Shown here piece after piece: positions 1-5,420 of a stretch of DNA of 5,420 bases. The stretch covers positions 1 through 5,420 of the forward strand of contig CAZIWJ010000238.1 in the NCBI GenBank assembly GCA_964542855.1. The letters run 5' to 3'. Every line of letters begins with the position of its first letter. Position 1 is the first letter of the stretch. The notes beneath the pieces are model-generated. The model saw nothing but the letters and a program-made list of their open reading frames with translations. It did no database searches and was not told where the DNA came from. A program made the position numbers and the translations under genes. Origin of the DNA: CAZIWJ01 sp964542855 (GTDB taxonomy: Bacteria; Bacteroidota; Bacteroidia; Cytophagales; Cyclobacteriaceae).

Positions 1-185
1 AAATCCCCTTTAAGGTTGCTATACGACAAACTTATACGGCTAAAATCAGCTGATTGGTCAATATGGTACAGAGCAGCGAACGGTTGTGAGGATTGTGGGT
101 ATTCTGAAGGAATAAACGCAGGTGATTGTGCGTTCGCCCAGGGTGTACACGTTAGAAAGACAATATAGCAAAGAATTTTTTTCAA
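1..185 (-). CDS. N-terminal part of a secreted, probably outer-membrane beta-barrel protein (DUF6850-like?), TTG start
   Basis: The minus strand is open from a TTG at 185-183 to the window edge: 61 codons with no stop, so the gene is cut at its 3' end. The translation begins MKKILCYIVFLTCTPWANAQ, a textbook signal peptide: two Lys, a hydrophobic core (residues 4-15) and an Ala-Asn-Ala cleavage site before Gln20. No ATG lies in this frame between the upstream in-frame TAA and the TTG, and the Lys-Lys directly after TTG argues for it as the start. The mature part (residues 36-61) contains FAALYHIDQSADFSRISLSY and then a Gly-Asp, which resembles the first strand of an outer-membrane barrel. It starts 87 bp after the DUF4876 gene on the same strand, so it is probably the third gene of that operon. 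The DUF6850 assignment rests on remembered gene context and general resemblance. That the gene is real is much surer than its family. Confidence 0.8.
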   Translation of the reverse strand, partial: MKKILCYIVFLTCTPWANAQSPAFIPSEYPQSSQPFAALYHIDQSADFSRISLSYSNLKGD

Positions 186-224
186 TCTGTATATGCTTAT
201 AATAGCTAAAAGAGGTTTATAAAT

Positions 225-254
225 CCCCTGGCAACAAGAACTTATTGCCAGGGG
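225..254 (-). terminator. Perfect hairpin between the DUF4876 gene and the next gene; possible attenuating terminator or RNA stabiliser
   Basis: The arms CCCCTGGCAA (225-234) and TTGCCAGGGG (245-254) are fully complementary over 10 bp, with a 10-nt loop. On the minus strand the structure begins 18 nt after the DUF4876 stop codon. It is followed by ATTTATAAACCTCTTTT, which is AT-rich but not a clean U-tract. Because an apparent gene begins 39 nt further on (TTG at 185), this is more likely partial termination, a processing site or 3'-end protection of the upstream message than the end of the operon. The structure is seen directly; its role is inferred. Confidence 0.5.
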
Positions 255-272
255 GCCATGAGTTACGCCGTT

Positions 273-1484
273 CTATTGAGGCAATACCCTTGGCGTAGGC
301 GTACTTAGCTTTTCAAAGTCATTTCCACTGTTATTAGTATCCTGAAGGATAACCCTGCCTTCGCGCACAAATGCCAACTTACGTACGAAACTTTCGCCTA
401 CGTAAGTGTCAGTAGCAAATACAAATCCTGCATCTACCCCGGCCGGAATCCGTTTAAAGCTACCGCTTTCTGCATCGCGTAGTGCCTCGAAGGTATCGAT
501 AAGCAATTCTTTGGGGATTTTAACCCTTGGTGCAAAGAAATCAGGCAAGTCAGGAATGGGTACTTGTTCTAGCGAGTTAAAATCATCGGTACGGAAAAGC
601 ACAACCGCAGGACCAAATACAGGAACTAGCCAGTCAAATCCCCCAGTGAAATATACCCGCTCTAAATTAGGCACGCCGGGTGCATCTACATCGCGGTTAT
701 CATCCCGTTCATTGTAGGTTTCCCAATCAGCATCGCTTAGGTTTACGGTGGTATTTTCATTTTCTGCGGTGTGGTCGATGCCGTCTTGGGCAATAATTAT
801 ACTCTCCCCACTCCTGAGCAGGTGTTCTTGTCCGCTACCGGGGATGCGCCATACACTGCTGGCATATACATGGTCGGTATCATTAGAGAAAGCAGTAGGT
901 GTGGTACTGGGGTTAATTTGTCCGGAAGCACCATATATATCGGCTATGCATAGGCCGTCTAAATAGATGTCTTCATCAGAATTATTATAGATTTCATAGA
1001 ACTGGTCAGAGAAATAGAAGTCGGGCACACCTGTATAATATACTTCTTTAAAGACCAGATTTCCAGCGGGCAGGCCTGAAAGTTCGAGTTCAAACTGCTG
1101 GCCTTCTGCTGGTGAAGGTTCTACAACAGCAGTCAGGCTCGCATTGAGGCTTATGTCCTCATTGAATTTGCCCGTGATGTTAAGGGCTTCTGCAGCAGAT
1201 AGCGTTTGTGAAGCAGTAATCTCGTAATCCCCGGGAATTACTGTCGCAAATGAGGCATTTCCGCTAGCATCTGATGTAGCGGTTAGTTCAGCACTACCTG
1301 TGGAGGAACGCAGTGTTACCTCAATTCCTTGCCCTACCTGCTGCGTGGCAAAATCTGAAGGATAACGGAGTTGCACTTGTAGGCTTACAGGTTGTACTTC
1401 GTCATCATCATTGCAGCTGGAAAATAGCAGCAACCCTGCCATAAGCATTAGGGTAAAATAACTTGTTAAGATATTTTTTTTCAT
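273..1484 (-). CDS. DUF4876 family lipoprotein, probably surface-exposed partner of the adjacent TonB-dependent receptor
   Basis: This is a 403-residue protein with ATG at 1484-1482 and stop TAG at 275-273. Residues 1-24 form a lipoprotein signal peptide: MKKN, a hydrophobic core, then a lipobox ending Phe-Ser-Ser-Cys24. The following Asn-Asp-Asp-Asp-Glu resembles the acidic lipoprotein export signal that sends lipoproteins to the cell surface in Bacteroidota. Residues about 33-120 form a small beta-sandwich of the carboxypeptidase-regulatory/Cna-B type (IEVTLRSS, then SDASGNASF and PGDYEIT). Residues about 143-400 match what I know of DUF4876: KEVYYTG (146-152), DQFYEIYNNSDEDIYLDGLC (160-179), WRIPGSG (212-218), VILQDTNNSGNDF (378-390). 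The EIYNNS...YLDGLCI stretch also resembles lamin-tail-like folds. It lies 77 bp downstream of the receptor gene and is probably cotranscribed with it. Its biochemical function is unknown; a ligand-binding or receptor-lid role is inference from other receptor-lipoprotein pairs. Confidence 0.88.
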   Translation of the reverse strand: MKKNILTSYFTLMLMAGLLLFSSCNDDDEVQPVSLQVQLRYPSDFATQQVGQGIEVTLRSSTGSAELTATSDASGNASFATVIPGDYEITASQTLSAAEALNITGKFNEDISLNASLTAVVEPSPAEGQQFELELSGLPAGNLVFKEVYYTGVPDFYFSDQFYEIYNNSDEDIYLDGLCIADIYGASGQINPSTTPTAFSNDTDHVYASSVWRIPGSGQEHLLRSGESIIIAQDGIDHTAENENTTVNLSDADWETYNERDDNRDVDAPGVPNLERVYFTGGFDWLVPVFGPAVVLFRTDDFNSLEQVPIPDLPDFFAPRVKIPKELLIDTFEALRDAESGSFKRIPAGVDAGFVFATDTYVGESFVRKLAFVREGRVILQDTNNSGNDFEKLSTPTPRVLPQ

Positions 1485-1561
1485 AGTTTGTTTATTTAAA
1501 AAAGGGTTTATTAAATAATGAATAGGTGTAAAAAAGCTGTTTTAAAAAATGTTTTTTCATA

Positions 1562-4327
1562 CTAAAACCGGTAATAAACTTCGGCACCGAAGAAGAATTC
1601 AGGTTGGTTGCGGGCCTCCTGAAAACCAGAGACATTGCTGGTAAACAATGGCCTGGAGTTAACTATGTTGTTTACATAAAAAGCAAATCCGCGCTGTGTA
1701 TCCCACTCTTTGGTAAGCCGTATATTAAATAGCCAAAGCGGTGGGCGCTGCTGCCACGCGAGGTTATCAGGGTTTATGGTACGTCCCAATTCCCGCTGCT
1801 GTTCCTCGGTTACGTTTTGTTCGGTTATTGCAGTCGTTAACCCGTTCCGACCCACATAAGCTTCGGGAAGTTCCTGGTATCCCAATAGACGGTTTTGCTC
1901 CATCCAAACTGTTTGCACCAGACCCGAAACAATAAACTTTAATTCCGGAATGTGATGAATGAGCCGCATGCTTGTATTCAACCGCATACTTTCTTGCCCT
2001 TGCCCTGCTGGAAATACAGGAACCTTACCGGAAAACTGGTTGCTGAACACCGCTCGGTTAGCGTCTAAAAAAGGGGCTGTCTGTCTGCTCTGTGTGTGCA
2101 GTAGTGCACCATTGAGATTAAATGACGTTCTCAGTGCTTTAATCTGAGGGGTTTGTAGGGTAACATCAAAGCCACGGTTGGTAATTGCCAGATTATTTTG
2201 CGGTAAATCGTAGGCGGCCATAAAGGTGTCAATGGCCACAGGTTCTGGCGAAAGTATGGGCGGAGCACCTTCTGGAAATTCCACCGCTGCAAATTTGGGG
2301 TTCTCAATAGGCCTTATTTGTCGCAAAATTTGGTAGGCATCGTCCATTTGGTCATGAAAGAAGGAAAGCGAAACTTTCCAATCTTTGGTTTCGGAGCGAT
2401 AATCGAGCCCGACTTCCCATTTTCGACTCTGGTAAGGCCTTAAACCACTGGTATTAGGGATTATTTTTCGGGTACTAAGGATAACAAGGCGTTCCGCAGG
2501 ATTGGCAGCAAAATAGTTGAAATTGACCAAATCAAAGAAAACGGGATTGGGGTAGAGATACGATAGGGTCGGCATTTTTGCCATAATCCCAAATCCTGCC
2601 CTTCCCTGCCATCCTTTTCCTAGAGAAAGCGAGGCGTTAATTCGAGGGGCAGGAACGAAAAACAACTGGTCATCTTGTTCATTATCAGCCTGTGTGGCTT
2701 GTGCGGCCCGGTACATGACATCAGCACGAAACCCCCATTCAATGAGCAATTGCTGGTTATTTACCGATAAGCCCCATCGGTCGCTAAGGTATAGCCCCAA
2801 TTGATTGAGCGCAGGGATACTGGCATAAGTTCGGGGGCGATCGCCCATGCTGTAATTTTGCCGAGGGGGATTCTTCGGGTCAAACTGGCGGCCGTTGCCC
2901 TGGTTGCTGTCGTGCCGCCATTCAGCCCCGCCCACTATTCTGTGCCTTCCTAACCACGAAGTGGCAATGCTCTTCCCTGCTTCAAGGCGCAAGTAAACAT
3001 TTAGGGGCTTTCCATCTACCGTAGTTTTGTTGAGGTAACTGCTCTGACCGTACTCACCAGCACGGGTAGTATCGGTTAAGGCATCGGTAACCGGGAAAAT
3101 ATCGCGTGTAACCAGTTCCTGGAAAAAGCCCTCCTGGTGCTGATATGCCAACGCAAACGTATAGCTTAAATCATTAATCCAGGTTTCCTCATTTTGCCAG
3201 CGGCCCTGGCTGTTGAGCCGAAAGCCACGGTCGCGGTTATAATTCCGTCTGCGCGCCATATCGTCTTCGGGTGCCTCGCGGGTCTGGTCTAGCGTAGTGA
3301 ACAGCGTAAGCTTATGCTTTAGTATAATGGCCCCTAAGCGGTTTTCCCAACCTGTTTGCAAATTGGCTCGAGTGTATCGCTCTAAGTCGTTGCGCGGGTC
3401 GGTAAGTGCTGTGGTAAGGTCTAGCTCGGCATTTACCGTATTTCGCTCGCCCAGTTTCTTGCCAACACCAAAAGAAAACTGCCGCACAGTAGGGTTGGTG
3501 CGCACCAGTATTTTGGGTTCGTAGGCTCCCAGGCGTGTATTAACCAGCACCGCCCCCGAAGTAAGGTCTCCATATTTTGCTGAAGCAATGCCCCTTATCA
3601 CTTCTACCGACTCAATAAGGTCTGCGGGAATGGCACGTAAATCTGGGCCTCTACCCGCTACAGACGAGAAAGGGGGCAAACTACCGGGCGATGCATTTAA
3701 GATATTGGTGTTGGTTTGCAGGTTGGCATTGTTAGAAATCGGGGCACCATCCATAAGCAAAGCAGTTCCGAGGGCATTCATGCGTTGAGCAGCCACCCCC
3801 GCAGGGGCTTGGCGAATGGTAAACTGTGCTGGATTTCCCAGGGTCGGGTTCTGTGCCAATTGACCAGGAACAAGTTGCAGTACATCGGCCAGGCTAACGG
3901 GTTGGGTATGCTTTAGCGCATATCCTTCGAGTTTGGAAACAGAACCCAGTGCTGCTTCACGAGCGGTAATGGTCACTCCTTCGAGTTCAATACTCTGGGG
4001 GACAAGGTAGAATCCCCGTCCTGCACTTTCCTTGGTATGAACACTAAATTCCTGGGTTCTATATCCTAACAAACGGGCAATCAGGGTATAATTTCCTGCT
4101 TTTAGTCCACTGAAGTTAAAAAAGCCATTAGCATCAGAAATCGTCCACTGGCCCGTTTCCAAAAGTTGTATGGCTACATCGGCAACGGCACTGCTATCAG
4201 TAACATCTTTTAGGTAGCCGCTAAGAGATTCAGCGGTCTGCGCTTGGGTTACCGTAAAGCCCAATCCCAAAAGCAAACCCAGGGAAAGTCTTATTTTTAC
4301 TTGTACCAAACGTCTTACCCTACCCAT
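1562..4327 (-). CDS. TonB-dependent outer-membrane receptor with N-terminal carboxypeptidase-regulatory-like domain
   Basis: This complete 921-residue receptor should import a ligand across the outer membrane using the proton motive force transmitted by TonB-ExbB-ExbD. Residues 1-29 form a signal peptide (basic MGRVRR start, Leu/Gly-rich core, cleavage near Thr-Gln-Ala29). Residues about 35-112 are a transthyretin-like carboxypeptidase-regulatory domain (ISDANGFFNFSGLKAGNYTL, then LLGYRT). A TonB-box-like SIELEGVTITA follows at 112-122. The plug spans about 135-265, with LMDGAPIS (191-198), IPADLIESVEVIRG (233-246) and AKYGDLTSGAVLVNTR (250-265). The rest is a 22-strand-type barrel, with a typical GFAFYVNNIVNSRPLF near the end and a terminal aromatic strand closing in Phe (EVYYRF). 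The ATG at 4327-4325 precedes the whole signal peptide. No SusD homologue is present; the adjacent lipoprotein is DUF4876. The substrate cannot be deduced. A nutrient or metal-complex transporter is the default expectation. Confidence 0.95.
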   Translation of the reverse strand: MGRVRRLVQVKIRLSLGLLLGLGFTVTQAQTAESLSGYLKDVTDSSAVADVAIQLLETGQWTISDANGFFNFSGLKAGNYTLIARLLGYRTQEFSVHTKESAGRGFYLVPQSIELEGVTITAREAALGSVSKLEGYALKHTQPVSLADVLQLVPGQLAQNPTLGNPAQFTIRQAPAGVAAQRMNALGTALLMDGAPISNNANLQTNTNILNASPGSLPPFSSVAGRGPDLRAIPADLIESVEVIRGIASAKYGDLTSGAVLVNTRLGAYEPKILVRTNPTVRQFSFGVGKKLGERNTVNAELDLTTALTDPRNDLERYTRANLQTGWENRLGAIILKHKLTLFTTLDQTREAPEDDMARRRNYNRDRGFRLNSQGRWQNEETWINDLSYTFALAYQHQEGFFQELVTRDIFPVTDALTDTTRAGEYGQSSYLNKTTVDGKPLNVYLRLEAGKSIATSWLGRHRIVGGAEWRHDSNQGNGRQFDPKNPPRQNYSMGDRPRTYASIPALNQLGLYLSDRWGLSVNNQQLLIEWGFRADVMYRAAQATQADNEQDDQLFFVPAPRINASLSLGKGWQGRAGFGIMAKMPTLSYLYPNPVFFDLVNFNYFAANPAERLVILSTRKIIPNTSGLRPYQSRKWEVGLDYRSETKDWKVSLSFFHDQMDDAYQILRQIRPIENPKFAAVEFPEGAPPILSPEPVAIDTFMAAYDLPQNNLAITNRGFDVTLQTPQIKALRTSFNLNGALLHTQSRQTAPFLDANRAVFSNQFSGKVPVFPAGQGQESMRLNTSMRLIHHIPELKFIVSGLVQTVWMEQNRLLGYQELPEAYVGRNGLTTAITEQNVTEEQQRELGRTINPDNLAWQQRPPLWLFNIRLTKEWDTQRGFAFYVNNIVNSRPLFTSNVSGFQEARNQPEFFFGAEVYYRF

Positions 4328-4344
4328 TTTACTTTTATGCTCTT

Positions 4345-4361
4345 TGAATTTTAATAATTCA
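4345..4361. promoter_or_regulatory. Imperfect palindrome upstream of the receptor gene, candidate operator
   Basis: TGAATT (4345-4350), a 5-nt centre, and AATTCA (4356-4361) form a 17-bp inverted repeat 18-34 nt before the receptor ATG. The self-complementary ATTTTAAAAT (4361-4370) lies directly beside it. The position within an 83-bp spacer suits an operator or 5'-leader element. However, the region is very AT-rich, so such symmetry can arise by chance. I see no convincing Bacteroidota promoter of the TTTG / TAnnTTTG form in the spacer and no good Fur box; only one GATAAT-like hexamer is present, near 4380. Confidence 0.22.
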
Positions 4362-4395
4362 TTTTAAAATACAACTGATGATAATCTGCTCACAG

Positions 4396-4418
4396 GCCAG
4401 TTCCGTAGCGTTACTGGC
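4396..4418 (-). other. Small hairpin overlapping the end of the frameshifted ORF
   Basis: GCCAGT (4396-4401) and ACTGGC (4413-4418) pair over 6 bp with an 11-nt loop. On the minus strand the hairpin overlaps the stop codon at 4413-4411. It could mark the 3' end of the dinB-containing transcript before the receptor operon. No U-tract follows (CTGTGAGCAG), so an intrinsic terminator is only a weak possibility. Confidence 0.2.
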
Positions 4419-4672
4419 TAACAAAACTTCGGTTTACCAAATCGCGATTAATGGCTATGCCTGCCATTATGCCTGAGTGAATACCCCATAAGATTTGCCC
4501 CATGCTTTGCGAAGAGGTATCGCCAATATTTACTTTCGAGCCCGTGGCAATGACAATGATGCACGTTCTTGCCCCAACGTTCCGCTAAGCCTTTAATATC
4601 AGCTGGCAATTCATCTACCCCGCCTGTGGCAGTGCTGTAGTTTTCGCTTTGCTTTTCTTTGTTTGTTACCAT
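4411..4672 (-). pseudogene. Small unrecognised ORF overlapping the dinB stop, apparently frameshifted
   Basis: ATG at 4672-4670 sits inside ATGGTAA, so it overlaps the upstream stop codon, as in translationally coupled gene pairs. The first frame gives MVTNKEKQSENYSTATGGVD, then ELPADIKGLAERWGKNV. After about 4562 this frame becomes His/Cys/Arg-rich (VHHCHCHG...) and stops at 4448. The +1 frame, blocked upstream by TAG at 4587-4585, then reads IIVIATGSKVNIGDTSSQSM and on through GQILWGIHSGIMAGIAINRD to TAA at 4413-4411. That stretch has protein-like composition and codon use like the neighbouring genes. Skipping one base gives a composite of about 86 residues (37 + 49). The GGGG run at 4575-4572 is one possible indel site. 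I do not recognise a family. It may be a true frameshift mutation, a sequencing error, or less likely programmed +1 frameshifting. Confidence 0.55.
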
Positions 4673-5301
4673 CCGTAATATCCTTTCGGAATAGTTCCTT
4701 TTAGCCGCAAATACACAATGCACTGCCCACGATGATGGATAATGTGGTTTTCCATTGCTTGAACAAATTGCCACCCCGAAATCGTATCCCCTGCAAATGC
4801 TGTAGGTTGAAAAAGCGCTTCTTCAGGTAAGCTTCGGATGGCGGCAAAGACATAATCGTACATTTTGTTCAATTCCCTCACTACCGCTTCCTTATCTAAA
4901 TCAACAGGTGGTCGTTTAGATTTATCTTTGTAAGGACTGTCTTCCAGTTTAAACCTTCCCGATAACTGGTTGCAAGTATAGATGGCACAATGCCTCCATT
5001 GCTCTGCAAATGACATGGCCTCGGGCGTGTATCTAAAACCAAAATACTCGTCGGGCATCTGATTAACGATTTTTAAGGTAAATTTTTGTGATGCCTGCCA
5101 GGCTGCAAACAGCTCTTGCCGTTTTTCAGCAATTCTATCTGCCTGTACTTCCGAAGCCATTAACTCCGTTTTTCTATCGTATTGATTTTGTAAAAAAATA
5201 TAAACTAATAAAATGCTGATGAGCGAAGCCACCGAAAAGCCTATAAACAAGCGGCTACGACTACTGCTGTACTTCCCTTTGTTACTGATAGTTTGAGACA
5301 T
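4666..5301 (-). CDS. DinB/DinB_2-family protein with N-terminal transmembrane anchor
   Basis: This complete 211-residue protein starts at ATG 5301-5299 and stops at TAA 4668-4666. Residues 1-17 are polar and basic, and residues 18-37 form one strongly hydrophobic segment without a good cleavage site, so it is probably a signal anchor. Residues about 60-211 fit the DinB four-helix bundle: MSFAEQWRHCAIYT (96-109), ENHIIHHRGQ (184-193), VYLRLKGTIP (196-205) and the characteristic end GYYGW. His104, His186 and His190 are candidates for the metal-binding His triad of this superfamily. Some family members are thiol-dependent metalloenzymes, such as bacillithiol S-transferases, but many have no known activity and no substrate can be assigned here. 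DinB proteins are usually 150-180 residues and cytosolic; the extra length is the membrane anchor. The domain probably faces the periplasm (inference). This family is unrelated to DNA polymerase IV, which shares the name. Confidence 0.85.
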   Translation of the reverse strand: MSQTISNKGKYSSSRSRLFIGFSVASLISILLVYIFLQNQYDRKTELMASEVQADRIAEKRQELFAAWQASQKFTLKIVNQMPDEYFGFRYTPEAMSFAEQWRHCAIYTCNQLSGRFKLEDSPYKDKSKRPPVDLDKEAVVRELNKMYDYVFAAIRSLPEEALFQPTAFAGDTISGWQFVQAMENHIIHHRGQCIVYLRLKGTIPKGYYGW

Positions 5302-5356
5302 AATGTTGAAAACGGGCTTCCGTCTGTTGTTTTTAAGTAGTTGGTTGTTTCATGTT

Positions 5357-5374
5357 TACAGACCAAAGTCTGTA
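5357..5374. repeat. Short palindrome TACAGAC-CAAA-GTCTGTA, REP-like unit 1
   Basis: Seven-bp arms TACAGAC (5357-5363) and GTCTGTA (5368-5374) flank a CAAA spacer. The core CAGACCAAAGT is repeated as CAGACTGAAGT at 5392-5402 (9 of 11 bases equal). Similar CAGACT-AAGTCTG palindromes are familiar to me from Bacteroidota intergenic regions, which suggests a dispersed repeat. A TACA...TGTA operator of the BlaI/MecI kind is an alternative, but no regulator gene is visible. Confidence 0.45.
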
Positions 5375-5389
5375 GTTCGTTCTTGTATT

Positions 5390-5419
5390 CGCAGACTGAA
5401 GTTTTTGCCACAATCTGCG
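5390..5419. repeat. Interrupted palindrome CGCAGACTGAAGT...TCTGCG, REP-like unit 2
   Basis: CGCAGA (5390-5395) is complementary to TCTGCG (5414-5419). Removing the 12 bases at 5403-5414 would leave CGCAGACTGAAGTCTGCG, a near-perfect relative of the unit at 5357-5374. This suggests a second copy carrying a short insertion. The spacer between the dinB start and the window edge (5302-5420) shows no supported coding sequence. Confidence 0.4.
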
Positions 5420-5420
5420 G

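Noticed and set aside
1..229. Direct repeat AAATCCCCT at 1-9 and 221-229
   Set aside because: It is only 9 bp long; one copy lies in coding sequence and the other forms part of the hairpin arm. It is best explained by chance.
406..966. Plus-strand open frames at 406-717, 748-966 and 771-953
   Set aside because: They lie antisense within the well-supported DUF4876 gene and show no domain, signal peptide or protein-like composition.
1741..3916. Plus-strand open frames at 1741-1935, 1959-2147, 3297-3524, 3588-3788 and 3716-3916
   Set aside because: All are antisense to the TonB-dependent receptor gene, whose frame is continuous and has clear plug and barrel motifs.
4376..4390. Possible Fur box (GATGATAATC) upstream of the receptor
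   Set aside because: Only one GATAAT-like hexamer is present and the other repeats of the consensus are missing, so iron regulation cannot be supported from this.
4448..4774. 108-residue frame, including a His/Cys-rich tail (HHCHCH) that could be read as a new metal-binding peptide
   Set aside because: The part upstream of 4672 is a shadow of dinB in another frame, and the His/Cys-rich tail appears only where the true reading seems to move to the +1 frame. A frameshift explains it better.
5302..5420. Possible 3' end of another gene reaching in from the right edge on the minus strand
   Set aside because: Frames are open for short distances at the edge (one runs through into the dinB start region), but the sequence is made of short palindromic repeats and no frame resembles a known protein end.

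Overview
The window looks like chromosomal DNA of a member of the Bacteroidota. The evidence is a TonB-dependent receptor with an N-terminal carboxypeptidase-regulatory-like domain, a lipoprotein whose acylated Cys is followed by an acidic stretch, MKK-type signal peptides, AT-rich gene spacers without Shine-Dalgarno sequences, and small palindromes of the kind scattered between genes in this phylum. I cannot place it more finely. Every gene I can support lies on the minus strand, so the biological order runs from high to low coordinates.

Right part (5420 to 4411): a spacer with two related short palindromes (5357-5374 and 5390-5419), then a complete DinB/DinB_2-family protein with an N-terminal transmembrane anchor (5301-4666). 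Its stop codon overlaps the ATG of a small unrecognised ORF. That ORF reads sensibly only if one nucleotide is skipped (about 4587-4560), giving a composite of about 86 residues. I call it a frameshifted gene.

Middle and left part (4327 to 1): an apparent three-gene envelope operon. A 921-residue TonB-dependent outer-membrane receptor (4327-1562) is followed after 77 bp by a 403-residue DUF4876 lipoprotein (1484-273). After a further 87 bp, which contain a perfect 10-bp-stem hairpin, comes the start of a third secreted protein. This third gene begins with TTG at 185, has a clear signal peptide, and stays open to the window edge. Its first mature residues look like the start of an outer-membrane beta-barrel, plausibly of the DUF6850 type that I recall lying next to DUF4876 genes.

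How the genes may work together (inference): the receptor would import a ligand across the outer membrane using TonB energy. The lipoprotein, probably surface-exposed judging by its Cys-Asn-Asp-Asp-Asp-Glu start, would be an accessory ligand-binding or gating partner in the role that SusD- or HmuY-like lipoproteins have in other systems. The third protein would be a further outer-membrane component. The substrate cannot be read from the sequence. This receptor/DUF4876/barrel set is the most interesting poorly described system here.
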